Assembly: GCF_017426725.1 (NCBI RefSeq)
Contig: NZ_JAERMS010000025.1
Coordinates: forward strand, 1-42,563
From: Prevotella illustrans
Lineage (GTDB): Bacteria > Bacteroidota > Bacteroidia > Bacteroidales > Bacteroidaceae
Direction of reading: 5' to 3'
Length of the DNA: 42,563 bases
The translations under genes were made by a program, and so were the position numbers. Below the pieces are notes generated by a model. It did not search any database, was not told the DNA's origin, and saw nothing but the letters and a program-made list of their open reading frames with translations. Positions 1 to 9,853 of the stretch are shown one piece after another. Each line of letters begins with the position of its first letter. Positions within the stretch are counted from its first letter, which is position 1.

Positions 1-153
1 GCCTTAGTGAAAACAACTTCCTTCACTTTTTTGAAAAATATTTAGGACACTATTGAATTTTTGGTGCTTTTTGTTCCAAAAATGCAATAACCAGGCGAAA
101 CTTTGCTATGCCCTTTCCTAATGAAAAGCCGTAATTTTGCCACCCAAAACAAG

Positions 154-1347
154 ATGATGATGATGAAGTCAATAAACGTAATGTGTAACTCCCGGCTATT
201 TCTTGAAGGAATACTGGGTCTGTTGAGTGCCTTCGGTCCATTTGTCATGGATATGTATCTGGCAGCTTTCCCGGAGATTGCCATGTTCTATCGGACGGAA
301 CCGTCAATGGTACAGCTGTCTCTGACCGCATGCACCGTGGGACTTGCCTGCGGACAGCTTGTGTTCGGAGCCGTGAGCGACGCTTTTGGGCGGAAGAATC
401 CGCTTCTCGCCTCACTGATACTTTACGTTGTGGCCTCATTCGTATGTATGGAGTCGCCGTCGATAACCATCTTCATAGCAATGAGATTCTTTCAGGGGCT
501 CGCCGCAGCCGGTGGAGTAGTCATTTCCCGTTCCATCGCCGCCGACCGATATGCCGGTGCGGCATTGGCAAGAATGTATGGTGTCATTGGCATGATAAAC
601 GGTGTCTCGACTGTGGTTGCGCCGATGTTCGGCGGAGCCGTCATCGACGGTTGGGGCTGGAAGGCTGTGTTTCTTCTGCTGCTCATTATCGGTCTTGTGA
701 TGTTCCTCGGCACAGTGGCGCTGCCGGAATCTCTTCCCGTCGCATCAAGGCAGAGACTGAACCCGTCGGTTTTCGTTCAGGGAATGAAGATGGTGGCCAC
801 CAACCGGAAGTTCTCTTCGCCCACGGTGCAGTATGGTTTTGTCATGGCAATGATATTCATCAACCTTGCCTCCGGTCCTTTTATCATGAACAGATACGGA
901 CTGACCCCCGGGCAGATAAGTCTCGTTTTCGGTGTCAATGCCGTTGCCATCGCTATTGCGGCAGGTGTGGCTTCAGGTTGTCGAAGCATGAGGAAGACAA
1001 TGAGAATCGCAAACATCGGCATGCTGGTCTTTGCGTTTGCAACTTCAGCAACACTCCTGTTGGAGCTTGGCTTTTGGATTTATGAGATAGCCGTATTCTG
1101 TATGTACCTGTTCATAGGAGGCATGTGCACTGCCTCGACAACGCTTGCAATGGAAGCCGAAAGGGAGAACGCAGGCATGGCATCTGCCATCTTCGGTACA
1201 ATTGGCTTTGTCGCGGGAGGAATCGTGTCGCCGCTGGTCGGCATCGGCGACATACTGTTGACGACCTCTTTATTATTCGTCGTCGTATCTGCCGCAGCTT
1301 TTTACCTGTCGTCCCTAAAGGGTGACAGGAACATTTCTATTAAGTAA
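154..1347 (+). CDS. Bcr/CflA-type MFS drug exporter
   Basis: This is probably a proton-driven multidrug exporter of the major facilitator superfamily, acting in the inner membrane. The protein is about 397 residues and hydrophobic throughout, consistent with 12 membrane helices. The first helix carries FGPFVMDMYL, typical of the Bcr/CflA subgroup. The loop after helix 2 carries GAVSDAFGRKNPLL, the MFS motif A (G-x3-D-x2-GR). I chose the ATG at 154 because helix 1 begins only about a dozen residues later. An in-frame ATG at 121 is possible, and longer versions would need a TTG start. The gene stands alone, with the next gene convergent. The family is clear, but the substrate (chloramphenicol, bicyclomycin, fosfomycin-like or other) cannot be read from the sequence. 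Confidence 0.85.
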   Translation: MMMMKSINVMCNSRLFLEGILGLLSAFGPFVMDMYLAAFPEIAMFYRTEPSMVQLSLTACTVGLACGQLVFGAVSDAFGRKNPLLASLILYVVASFVCMESPSITIFIAMRFFQGLAAAGGVVISRSIAADRYAGAALARMYGVIGMINGVSTVVAPMFGGAVIDGWGWKAVFLLLLIIGLVMFLGTVALPESLPVASRQRLNPSVFVQGMKMVATNRKFSSPTVQYGFVMAMIFINLASGPFIMNRYGLTPGQISLVFGVNAVAIAIAAGVASGCRSMRKTMRIANIGMLVFAFATSATLLLELGFWIYEIAVFCMYLFIGGMCTASTTLAMEAERENAGMASAIFGTIGFVAGGIVSPLVGIGDILLTTSLLFVVVSAAAFYLSSLKGDRNISIK

Positions 1348-1359
1348 ATCAAGAAATCT

Positions 1360-1380
1360 GTAGATCTCTACTTTTATTAT
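1360..1380 (+). terminator. weak terminator-like hairpin after the MFS gene
   Basis: A short stem (GTAG at 1360-1363, CTAC at 1368-1371) is followed by TTTTATTAT, 13 bases after the exporter's stop codon and in the gap to the convergent gene. The stem is short, so this is only a possible terminator. Confidence 0.3.
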
Positions 1381-1410
1381 AAAAAAAATAACCTAAAGAT
1401 AAATTTGAAA

Positions 1411-4400
1411 CTATAACAATACAATTCCCTCCTGCTTCTTACCGTCCATCAATATGCGCAACGGCTTGTCGAAACGGACGTGGCGCACATAGGTTGACTC
1501 CTCAACGGCCGGCATGGCGTCGAGCAATTCCTTACGAAACACGCCGCCAGTACCGGGCGCATTGGTGTCAACGGTGAAATAACCCACACCGAAACTCGTC
1601 AGATTCTGGAAGAAATGCGTGCCCTGGCTGGGATCGACATGGTAGTTCTTCAACGCCACTTCCACGATAAGACGCGCCGCGCTGATGTGGGACCACTTTA
1701 CGGGAATGCCCAAATAGTGGTCGCTGGAGCCCCAACGGCCGGGGCCAATCAGCACGTAGTTGCCTCCGCGGTCGACAAACTTGCGATTAAAACGCTCAAT
1801 GTCAGCCGCGACATCGTAGTTGTGCATAGCCGAATATTGATCGTCGAACTTAACGTAGACCACGTCGCGCACGTCTTCCATCACACCGTGCCCCAACGAA
1901 TTGTGACTGCGAAGCAGACACTTCTCGTCGGGAATGGCCTCTACGTCCTCTTCTATCATCTGCTTGGCGTCGACGATGGGACGGATTTGCAGCAGGTTGA
2001 AGTCGCCCGTGCGGTCGGCATTGACGTTGCAGGCAAACTCTATCTCGACGGGACGGCGCATGGCGGCCGAGCCGAACGTCATGGCCATCCGCATGAGCTC
2101 GGGCAACGGAAAGACACCTTGCTGTAAGACTCCGCAGAAAGAGATGATCTTGCGTCCTCCGTCGTAAATTCCGTCACGGATAATCTGATCGTAAGGATCG
2201 TAGGTGGAGGCTATATAGTTGAGCGATTGGTCATCAACTGCTTCCTTCACCTTGAGTGTTCGGATATTAAAACCGTCATCTACCTTGAAATCATCACTGC
2301 TGTTACTCATATCGAGTGCGTAGAATTGCGTTTGGGTTTCGCGCAAAGCCGTCTCCAACTCGCTGGTTTGCAACACCTGGTCGGGGTGATAGGGACTGAC
2401 GCGCAGCGTCTGCCCGCCATCCACGATATACTTGCCCAACCCCAACGCCAAGGAGGCGATACCCTCTTCGGCCGTCTCGTCACCGATGGGATAGTAGTTG
2501 AGCGACCGCAAGACGCCGCTAATGTTAGGATAGAAGCGGTCGCCATACTGACGCCCCACCACTTCCTGTAAGATGACAGCCATCTTCTCTTGGTCGATGA
2601 CATTGCGGGTGGCGGTCATATAAGCCTTTGAGTCCTTGTAATACACCGACGCGTAGACGCCCTTGATGGCGCTGGCCAGCATGCGAAGCATGGCATAGCG
2701 GTCGGCAAGATAAGGTATCATATAAGTACTATATATACCGGCAAACGGCTGATAGTGGCTGTCTTCGAGCAACGAACTGGAACGAACGGCTATCGGACAC
2801 TTCACGGCCTCGAAGAAAGTGAAGAAGTCGTCGATGAGCGAATCAGGCAACTGCGCCCGCAGGAAGTGCTTGAGTATCTCATCGTCGCCGGCGTCACTGA
2901 GCGCGATTTGATAAAGGTTGTTTTGCTCCATGAACTGATCGAAGAGGTCGGTACAGAGTACCAGGGTCTTGGGAATCCGCACCGAGACGCCTTCAAACTT
3001 GTTAAACTCGGGATGCACCTTGACAATGTTATCCAAGAAGGCCAGACCACGCCCCTTACCGCCCAGCGACCCTTCGCCAATGCGGGCAAAGTGGGCGTAG
3101 CGGTCGAATTTCGTACGGTCGAAAATAGCGACGACACCGATATTCTTCATGCGTCGATACTGCACGATGGCGTCGAAGATGATCCGCCGGTGGGCGTCGA
3201 CATCCTGCAACTTGTGCCAAGTGACGTTGCGAAGGAACGCCGACACGGGGAATATGGCCCGTGCGCTCAACCAACGGCTCATGTGGTTGCGGCTGATATG
3301 ATAGAGCATGGAGTCGTCGGGAACCTTGAAGATATTATCCTGCAACTCTTTCAGACTATGGACACGCAGAATTTCCGCCCGCGACACGGGATCACGGAAG
3401 ATGAAATCGCCGAAACCCATGTGCTCCTCAAGTATGTTGCGCAGGTCGACGCTCATCTTCTTGGAGCTCTTGTCTACAAAACGGAAGCCCTCGGCCTCAG
3501 CCCGCTGTCGGTTTTCTGACTCCGAACTCTCCATAATCAGCGGCACATATTCGTCCATCTGTCGGATGGCATGCAGCAGTTTTAGTCCCGCGTCAGGGTC
3601 TTTCACGGCCTCGCCACGGCCGTCGACGGCCGGCAATTGCGACAGACTGTCGTCCATGGGAAAGCGGGCGTCGGAGATAACGCCCAGACAATTGTCCTTA
3701 AACCGTTTGAACAATACCATCGCTTCCTGGTAATTACGGGCCAGAAGCACCTTGGGACGTCCACGCATGCGCAGGGTGGCCTGATGCTTATTGAGCGCTT
3801 CCGTAGCAAAGCGTTTGCTCTGAAGCAATATATAATTGTAGAGATTGGGAAGAATGGAACTGTAAAAACGAATGCTGTCTTCCACAAGCAGTATCATTTG
3901 TACGCCACCCTCCCGGATATCATGCTCCATATTCATCTTATCCTCGATCAACTTGATGATGGAAAGGATAAGATTGGTGTTGCCCAGCCAGCAGAAAACG
4001 TAGTCGAAGATGCTCAAGTCCTCATGCTGCATGCGCCTGGTGATTCCATGTGAGAAGGGCGTAAGGACTACGCAGTGAATCTTGGGGAATTTCCCCTTGA
4101 TGGCTCGGGCCACGTCGAAGGCGTCGTTGTCGGCATTACCCGGCATGCAGATGACCAAATCGACCTGCGTGGTGTTCAGAATGGCCGACGCCTCCTCAAT
4201 GGTACTGACTTGTGTGAACGTGGGCGGATAGCGCAATCCCAGTTCCATGTACTCATTATAGATTTTCTCCTCTACCCTGCCGTCGTCCTCCAGCATAAAG
4301 GCATCGTAAGGATTGGCTACAATCAATACATTGTAAATGCGTCGCATCATCAAATTGACAAACGTGACGTCTTTCAAATAAAACTTATTGAATTCCTGCG

Positions 4401-4416
4401 GTATTTTATTTTCCAT
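1411..4416 (-). CDS. double receiver / PEP-synthase-type ATP-binding protein
   Basis: This 1001-residue protein is usually annotated as a PEP/pyruvate-binding domain protein. The N-terminal ~170 residues have a receiver-like fold pattern, but the phospho-acceptor position reads DLVICMPG with no central Asp, so it looks like a pseudo-receiver. A second receiver begins near residue 175 with LLVEDS and has a plausible phospho-acceptor Asp in GVISDARFP. From about residue 440 comes a PPDK_N-type ATP-grasp domain: GEGSLGGKGRGLAFL, then CPIAVRSSSLLEDS, then the IEFACNV and LLQIRPI strands. Neither the swivelling phospho-His domain nor the PEP-binding barrel of PEP synthase is present, so it should not make PEP by itself. 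It could be a phosphotransfer or regulatory enzyme. It sits alone between a convergent exporter gene and the divergent susC. Confidence 0.75.
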   Translation of the reverse strand: MENKIPQEFNKFYLKDVTFVNLMMRRIYNVLIVANPYDAFMLEDDGRVEEKIYNEYMELGLRYPPTFTQVSTIEEASAILNTTQVDLVICMPGNADNDAFDVARAIKGKFPKIHCVVLTPFSHGITRRMQHEDLSIFDYVFCWLGNTNLILSIIKLIEDKMNMEHDIREGGVQMILLVEDSIRFYSSILPNLYNYILLQSKRFATEALNKHQATLRMRGRPKVLLARNYQEAMVLFKRFKDNCLGVISDARFPMDDSLSQLPAVDGRGEAVKDPDAGLKLLHAIRQMDEYVPLIMESSESENRQRAEAEGFRFVDKSSKKMSVDLRNILEEHMGFGDFIFRDPVSRAEILRVHSLKELQDNIFKVPDDSMLYHISRNHMSRWLSARAIFPVSAFLRNVTWHKLQDVDAHRRIIFDAIVQYRRMKNIGVVAIFDRTKFDRYAHFARIGEGSLGGKGRGLAFLDNIVKVHPEFNKFEGVSVRIPKTLVLCTDLFDQFMEQNNLYQIALSDAGDDEILKHFLRAQLPDSLIDDFFTFFEAVKCPIAVRSSSLLEDSHYQPFAGIYSTYMIPYLADRYAMLRMLASAIKGVYASVYYKDSKAYMTATRNVIDQEKMAVILQEVVGRQYGDRFYPNISGVLRSLNYYPIGDETAEEGIASLALGLGKYIVDGGQTLRVSPYHPDQVLQTSELETALRETQTQFYALDMSNSSDDFKVDDGFNIRTLKVKEAVDDQSLNYIASTYDPYDQIIRDGIYDGGRKIISFCGVLQQGVFPLPELMRMAMTFGSAAMRRPVEIEFACNVNADRTGDFNLLQIRPIVDAKQMIEEDVEAIPDEKCLLRSHNSLGHGVMEDVRDVVYVKFDDQYSAMHNYDVAADIERFNRKFVDRGGNYVLIGPGRWGSSDHYLGIPVKWSHISAARLIVEVALKNYHVDPSQGTHFFQNLTSFGVGYFTVDTNAPGTGGVFRKELLDAMPAVEESTYVRHVRFDKPLRILMDGKKQEGIVLL

Positions 4417-4588
4417 GTCGCAATTTCAGAAATCGAAAATAATCGGCGTTTCTATACGGCTACAAAAATAAACAATATATTTGTAATTGGCTTTGACTTT
4501 TACCAAAATACATACGATTCGGCTGCATAAAATGGCCTACGTTTACAAGCTCGTACATCATATTGAGCATTAATTTACACAAAAACAA

Positions 4589-4619
4589 TTTTGCCTTCAG
4601 AGTTTTTTACATATCTTTG
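4589..4619 (+). promoter_or_regulatory. susC promoter
   Basis: TTTTG at 4589-4593 is followed after 18 bases by TATCTTTG at 4612-4619. This fits the Bacteroidota housekeeping promoter (TTTG about 20 bases upstream of TAnnTTTG). The predicted transcription start near 4626 leaves a leader of about 36 bases before the ATG at 4662. Confidence 0.65.
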
Positions 4620-4661
4620 CATCAAATACTTTACCATCTCCAAAATCTAAAATATAACCGA

Positions 4662-7600
4662 ATGAAAAAGAAAAATCCTACTGTGGGCCGCAAATCCGGT
4701 CTCATGTCCGTAGCAGTCGTGTCGGCTTTGTCGTTTCTTGCCCCTGCAACCGCAATGGCGGAGTATGTTGACGTCGCGGCCATGAATGTCGTTCAACAGG
4801 GCAAAGTGAAAGTAACGGGAACCATCCTTGACAGCAAGGGAGAGCCAGTTATCAATGCTACCATCAGAGAAGTGGGCACAAAGAATGCCACAATCACCGA
4901 CTTTGACGGAAACTATACGATAAGTGTAGCCTCCGGTGCCACGCTTCAGGTTTCATCGGTAGGCTTCAAGACCAAGACGTTTAAGGTTGGAAAAAGCGGA
5001 AAAGCTAATTTCACGCTGGAAGAAGACGCCACCATGCTGGGCGAGGTTATCGCTATCGGCTACGGAAAGGCCAAGAAAGGCGACCTTTCGGCAGCAGTCG
5101 CGTCGGTTGATAATGTAGATAAATTGCAGAAACGCCCTGTCAGCAGTGTATCACAAATGCTGCAAGGGCAGGTTCCGGGTGTTTCGGTCGTTGCCAATGG
5201 TGGTCATCCCGGCTCCGAACCTACGATTACCATCCGTGGCATGGGCTCTCCTAACGGCGAATCACCGCTTTATGTTGTCGACGGAGTGCCCGGCGCGCCT
5301 TTCAATATGAGTGATGTCGTTTCTATTACGGTGCTGAAAGACGCTGCTTCGGCTGCTATTTACGGTGCTTATGCCGGTTCGGCAGGTGTCATACTCGTGA
5401 CTACCAAGCAGGCTTCGGCAGGCAAACCCGCCATCGAATACAACGGTGTATTCGGTTATTCAACCTCACAGAATCTGCCCCAATCACTTACTTGGGAAGA
5501 CGAAATGAAGGTTCGCGCCTTCTCGTATAAGCAAGCCAACAGCAAACTTCCCGATGGATGGGGCGTTATTAGCAAGGACGCGATTTATGGTAAGACCAAT
5601 ACCGATTGGATTGATCAGATATTCCGCACGGCCGCTTTCAATCGTCACAACGTCGCCATATCGGGCGGTAATGAGGAGTTTTCTAATCGTCTGTCGGTAG
5701 AAATCAACAATGCCGATGGTACATTGGTGAACACTTATAACCGCCAAGTTACGGCCCGCCTGAACTCGATGTGGAAGATTGCTGACTTCCTCCGCATTCG
5801 AGAAGACTTTAGTTGGAAAGACCGAAAGGTTCGTGACATCAATACCACCAGTGCGGAGTCGGGCGTTATCCTCGCCGCATTGATGTTCCCCCGCAATACT
5901 TTCCCTTATGAAGGCAACGGTTACATGGGTACGGTGCCAACTGCTTATGCCGATTATGCCAACATTCACGGAGATGCCATCAACCCGATGCGTATTCTGG
6001 GAGCCGCTTACGACAACAACCATGCTTCCACTTTCACGTCGTCTACTTTCTTAGATATCATCCAGCCCATCCGTGGTCTGAACTTTACGTCACGCTTTAC
6101 TTGGAAGCAGACCAACTACATGCAGCGTTACTGGCACCCCAAACGTACAGAAATCGGGAAGCCCAACCTGACCAACGAACTTTACTACCGCAACTATCGT
6201 GAGCCACAATGGGACTGGGAGAACACCATTACCTACGATCGCGTGTTCGGAAAGCATACCATGGGTCTGATGGCATCTACCACTTCGTCCCAATACAGCT
6301 ATCGTTACAACGATGCGGCGATGCGTGGTTTTGAGAGCGAAACCAATCCAATGATGTACTTCGCCAATGGTACGCAGGTCATCAACCCAAGCGATTTGTA
6401 CTACAAAGACCGCAACGTATCTTACGTGGCCCGTGCCGCTTACAGCTTTGCCGACCGCTATTTTCTCACCGCTTCCATGCGCCGCGACTACGCGAGCCGC
6501 CTGCCTAAGGGTAAAAAGTATGGCGACTTCCCATCGGTAACAGGTGCTTGGAAGATTACCTCTGAGCCTTGGTTCAAGAAAAACAGCACTCTGAACATGC
6601 TGAAACTGCGTGCCAGCTGGGGTAAAATCGGCAACTTAGGTTCTATCGGCTATGGCTACGGCATCGCAACACTGGCCACCCGTTATCCCAACGGCTCGTC
6701 CGACGTTGGCAGCCAGATTGGTATTGACAACCCCATATTGGCCGGTATCTACTTAGCTGATGGTTTTAACAGCAACCTTACATGGGAAACTTCGGAGCAA
6801 CTCGACTTCGGTATTGATGCCGTTTTGTTCAATAACCGACTGAATCTGAGCGTTGACTACTTCAATAAGAATACCAAAAACCTTATCAAAACGCAAGACG
6901 TGAACTGGCCAAGTACCATCGGAATCTCCGCTCCGCTCATCAATGACGGCGAAGTAAACAACCGTGGCGTTGAAGTTTCGACTGCATGGAAAGACAAAGT
7001 GGGCAGCAATTTCAACTATTATATAGGTGCCAACGTTGCCACTCTGCGCAACCGTCTGACCAATATCGGCGCAGCCAACCCTGACGGGAGCAAACCGGTA
7101 TGGACATACGAAAACACTTACAAGTATAAAGACCTCACCCCCTACCGCAGTGCCGAAGGTAAACCGCTCTATTCGTACTACTTAATCCGCACCGATGGTG
7201 TATTCCAGACCGATGCTGAAGCCGCTGCCTACGTCAATGAAAAGGGCGAACGCCTGCAGCCTAAGGCCAAAGCCGGCGATCTGAAGTTCGTAGACGTGAA
7301 CAAAGACGGTAAAATCGGCGACGGCGATTATGAGTTCCGCGGCAACGCCATGCCCAAACTGACCTACGCTTTCAATGGTGGCTTCACCTATCAGAAGTTC
7401 TCTTTCGACTTTATGTTGCAAGGCTCTTACGGTGCTAAGCTCTTCAATGCCTACAAATACACCACGCTCAACGAAGCCGTAGGCAGCTTCAACCGTTCAG
7501 AAAAGATTCTGAAAGCCCTTAATGGTCCTACTTACGATGTGCCACGCATCTCTATGACCGACGACAACGATAATTTCGGAACCATCTCTGACTGGTATCT

Positions 7601-7844
7601 TGAAAGCGGTTCGTACCTCCGCATGAAGAATATCTCAATCGGTTATTCATTCACCGACCTGCTTCGCAAAATCAATTTCTTCAACGATCGCCAAAGCACA
7701 CTTGATATAACGCTAAGCTGCGATAACCTTTTCACCATCACTCCGTATTCCGGTATCGACCCAGAAGTTGGTGGCGTAGGCTTCGATTGTGGGCAGTATC
7801 CAGTTTCAAGAACCGTTTCTTTGGCTGTTAAACTTAAATTCTAA
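4662..7844 (+). CDS. SusC/RagA-type TonB-dependent outer membrane transporter
   Basis: This is the outer membrane channel of a SusCD pair, importing a bound oligomer with TonB energy. From the ATG at 4662 the protein has 1060 residues. A signal peptide with a basic N-terminus and cleavage near ATAMA is followed by a carboxypeptidase-regulatory-like domain from about residue 47 (VTGTILDSKGEP), the hallmark of SusC proteins. A plug domain follows (VSQMLQGQVPGVSV, TIRGMGSP, PLYVVDGVP, ITVLKDAASAAIYGAYA), and then the long beta-barrel. The C-terminus ends in aromatic/hydrophobic alternation (VSLAVKLKF). The frame is open back to 4563, but that stretch contains the promoter, so the later start is preferred. 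susD begins 20 bases after the stop. The substrate is not evident from this protein alone. Confidence 0.95.
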   Translation: MKKKNPTVGRKSGLMSVAVVSALSFLAPATAMAEYVDVAAMNVVQQGKVKVTGTILDSKGEPVINATIREVGTKNATITDFDGNYTISVASGATLQVSSVGFKTKTFKVGKSGKANFTLEEDATMLGEVIAIGYGKAKKGDLSAAVASVDNVDKLQKRPVSSVSQMLQGQVPGVSVVANGGHPGSEPTITIRGMGSPNGESPLYVVDGVPGAPFNMSDVVSITVLKDAASAAIYGAYAGSAGVILVTTKQASAGKPAIEYNGVFGYSTSQNLPQSLTWEDEMKVRAFSYKQANSKLPDGWGVISKDAIYGKTNTDWIDQIFRTAAFNRHNVAISGGNEEFSNRLSVEINNADGTLVNTYNRQVTARLNSMWKIADFLRIREDFSWKDRKVRDINTTSAESGVILAALMFPRNTFPYEGNGYMGTVPTAYADYANIHGDAINPMRILGAAYDNNHASTFTSSTFLDIIQPIRGLNFTSRFTWKQTNYMQRYWHPKRTEIGKPNLTNELYYRNYREPQWDWENTITYDRVFGKHTMGLMASTTSSQYSYRYNDAAMRGFESETNPMMYFANGTQVINPSDLYYKDRNVSYVARAAYSFADRYFLTASMRRDYASRLPKGKKYGDFPSVTGAWKITSEPWFKKNSTLNMLKLRASWGKIGNLGSIGYGYGIATLATRYPNGSSDVGSQIGIDNPILAGIYLADGFNSNLTWETSEQLDFGIDAVLFNNRLNLSVDYFNKNTKNLIKTQDVNWPSTIGISAPLINDGEVNNRGVEVSTAWKDKVGSNFNYYIGANVATLRNRLTNIGAANPDGSKPVWTYENTYKYKDLTPYRSAEGKPLYSYYLIRTDGVFQTDAEAAAYVNEKGERLQPKAKAGDLKFVDVNKDGKIGDGDYEFRGNAMPKLTYAFNGGFTYQKFSFDFMLQGSYGAKLFNAYKYTTLNEAVGSFNRSEKILKALNGPTYDVPRISMTDDNDNFGTISDWYLESGSYLRMKNISIGYSFTDLLRKINFFNDRQSTLDITLSCDNLFTITPYSGIDPEVGGVGFDCGQYPVSRTVSLAVKLKF

Positions 7845-7864
7845 CTCTTTCAACACAGATTATT

Positions 7865-9598
7865 ATGAAGATGAATAAAATATTCTTATCATTGCTGATT
7901 GCGGCCGGAACATTCAGTTCTTGCACCGGCGATTGGCTGGATACCGTAAAAGAAGGCACGCCCAACGAATCTAACTTCTGGAAAAATGATGCCGACTACA
8001 TCAAAGCCGTTACCACATTATATGATTGCTACGCCTATGAGGAAACTTGGGGACGCGATTTATTCTATGAACAAGGTGCTGCCGATGACATTGTTTTCGG
8101 ACGAAGCCGTGGCAGCAGTCAGATGAATTTGGCCAAACTGAAGATGAATGGTTCGTCTGAAGGACCTATCAAGTGGGTCTACAACCAGATGTACGAAACC
8201 ATGTCGGCCGCGAACAACGTCATCTATCACGCGCTTCAGATTCCCGAAACAAAACGTACACCGATTCAGAAACGCTCTTTGGGTGAGGCTTACTTCATGC
8301 GCGCTTTCACTCATTACATGATAGCTTATCGTTACGGACGCCCCGACAATGGCGTGCCTTTCGTCAAGTATGAAGACTTCACCGACTATGCCAAACAGAT
8401 TAATGAGATTCCGACCCAGCAAGCTACTGTCATGGACGACTACAAACTAATCGTCGAAGATCTCCAAAAGGCAGCCGACCATCTCGACTGGTTCAAGAAT
8501 TATTCCACCGACGACTACGGACGCGCCACCAAGGACGCCGCATTGGGCTATATGGTTAAGACATACGCTTTCTGGGCACAGCACGACAAGAGTCAGTGGA
8601 CAAAGATTCCTGCGCTTGTCGACAGGATTCAGAATGAAGGCGGTCGTGGTCTGCTCGACAGTTATGCCGATGTTTTCAAAGCCGACAACGAGTGGAGCAA
8701 GGAATATATCTGGTCTGTCAGCTCCAAAGGCAGCAACTATGCCGGTAGTATCTTCCCCGGAATATCACTTGAAAACAAAGGCTGGGGTGTCTACAACGGC
8801 TGGGGTTACATGAAGCCCACACTCGAACTCTTTGCCGAATACAATGACAAGGACGTTCGCCGTGGTGTTACTATCATGCAATATGGCGATTCATTCAGGT
8901 ATTTCGGTGAAGACTGGAAGTGGTATTCCAATTCCGACATTGAGGTAGGTTTTGCTTTCAAGAAATACATGGAGCCATTCTCCTACGGCAAGATCCTGCG
9001 CGACGCTAATGGAAAGGTCACCGGTTATGAGAACAGTCATATCTCTACCAACGGCGACAGACCAACAACCGACCTGAATCTGCCTTTGATGCGTTTCTCC
9101 GAACTACTCCTTTTCAAGGCCGAAGCATTGATTATGCAGGGACAGAACGCGGCTGCGGCTGAACCACTGAACCGTATCGCAACGCGTGCACATGAGGGAA
9201 TCAATTATACCAATCCGACTATGATGGATTTGATGCATCAACGTCGTTGCGAACTTGCGTTCGAATGGACTGATCGTCTGATGGATCTCAAGCGCTGGGC
9301 CGGTAGTGGTAACGCTGACTGGAACAAGGATGCGCTGGCTAAAATCAAGGGAGCCAAGCATGGTATCAAGCATGTGGACCGTACCAATCCTAACTCTCCT
9401 ATTGATACTACCAACGGACAGACCATCACTGTGAATGGTAAGACCTATCAAGGAGCCATCGTTATCGGTGCCGGACAAGGCGATCCGAAGGAGTATGAGC
9501 CGGGCGGAACCTACAGCGTATTGCCTTACGAAATCAATCAAGTAATCAAGTCGAACGGCAAACTGAAACAAAACGCAGGTTATGCCTCAAACTTCTAA
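7865..9598 (+). CDS. SusD/RagB-type surface lipoprotein
   Basis: This is the glycan-binding lid of the SusCD complex, anchored on the cell surface. The 577-residue protein starts with a lipoprotein signal peptide whose lipobox is TFSSC, making Cys20 the lipidated residue. The family pattern follows: CTGDWLDT at the mature start, SFMRAFTHYM-type TPR helices (GEAYFMRAFTHY), and a C-terminal half with LLLFKAEALIMQG and RRCELAFEW-TDRLMDLKRW, both conserved in SusD. It is co-transcribed with the preceding susC. An in-frame ATG two codons downstream is an alternative start. No substrate can be named from the sequence. Confidence 0.95.
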   Translation: MKMNKIFLSLLIAAGTFSSCTGDWLDTVKEGTPNESNFWKNDADYIKAVTTLYDCYAYEETWGRDLFYEQGAADDIVFGRSRGSSQMNLAKLKMNGSSEGPIKWVYNQMYETMSAANNVIYHALQIPETKRTPIQKRSLGEAYFMRAFTHYMIAYRYGRPDNGVPFVKYEDFTDYAKQINEIPTQQATVMDDYKLIVEDLQKAADHLDWFKNYSTDDYGRATKDAALGYMVKTYAFWAQHDKSQWTKIPALVDRIQNEGGRGLLDSYADVFKADNEWSKEYIWSVSSKGSNYAGSIFPGISLENKGWGVYNGWGYMKPTLELFAEYNDKDVRRGVTIMQYGDSFRYFGEDWKWYSNSDIEVGFAFKKYMEPFSYGKILRDANGKVTGYENSHISTNGDRPTTDLNLPLMRFSELLLFKAEALIMQGQNAAAAEPLNRIATRAHEGINYTNPTMMDLMHQRRCELAFEWTDRLMDLKRWAGSGNADWNKDALAKIKGAKHGIKHVDRTNPNSPIDTTNGQTITVNGKTYQGAIVIGAGQGDPKEYEPGGTYSVLPYEINQVIKSNGKLKQNAGYASNF

Positions 9599-9853
9599 TG
9601 GACAAATGTTCTTCTTTTAAATGAAGTAAAAGGAGTTAAAGGAGTTAAGGAGTTCAAGGAGTTAAGACAATAGCTAAACTCTGACTTCGCTATGTAGTTC
9701 AGAACACATTGTTAAGGAGTTAAGACAACAGCTGATTTGATAAAAGCGAATGTCTTAACTCCTCACAAGCAAAACGAGTAAGAACATCTTTAGTTCCTTT
9801 AACTCCATTCTCCCACTACTTGTAAATCGAGTGATAACACTCAAATTCATCAA
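9599..9853 (+). repeat. AGGAGTTAA repeat cluster with a 13-bp perfect hairpin
   Basis: The gap between susD and the phosphatase gene holds several direct copies of AGGAGTTAA-like words (9630-9666 and 9714-9723). A 20-base element starting AAGGAGTTAAGACA occurs at 9656-9675 and again at 9714-9733 with one mismatch. The second copy forms a perfect 13-bp inverted repeat with 9751-9763 (arms 9715-9727 and 9751-9763, 23-base loop). There is no clean T-tract, so it is not an ordinary terminator. It could stabilise the susCD mRNA end or reduce readthrough into the enzyme genes. Confidence 0.6.

Noticed and set aside
1411..4416. Calling this gene ppsA (PEP synthase)
   Set aside because: Only the ATP-binding domain is present. 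The phospho-His and PEP-binding domains are missing.
4563..4661. Upstream extension of susC
   Set aside because: The extra residues include the promoter element, and the signal peptide begins at 4662.
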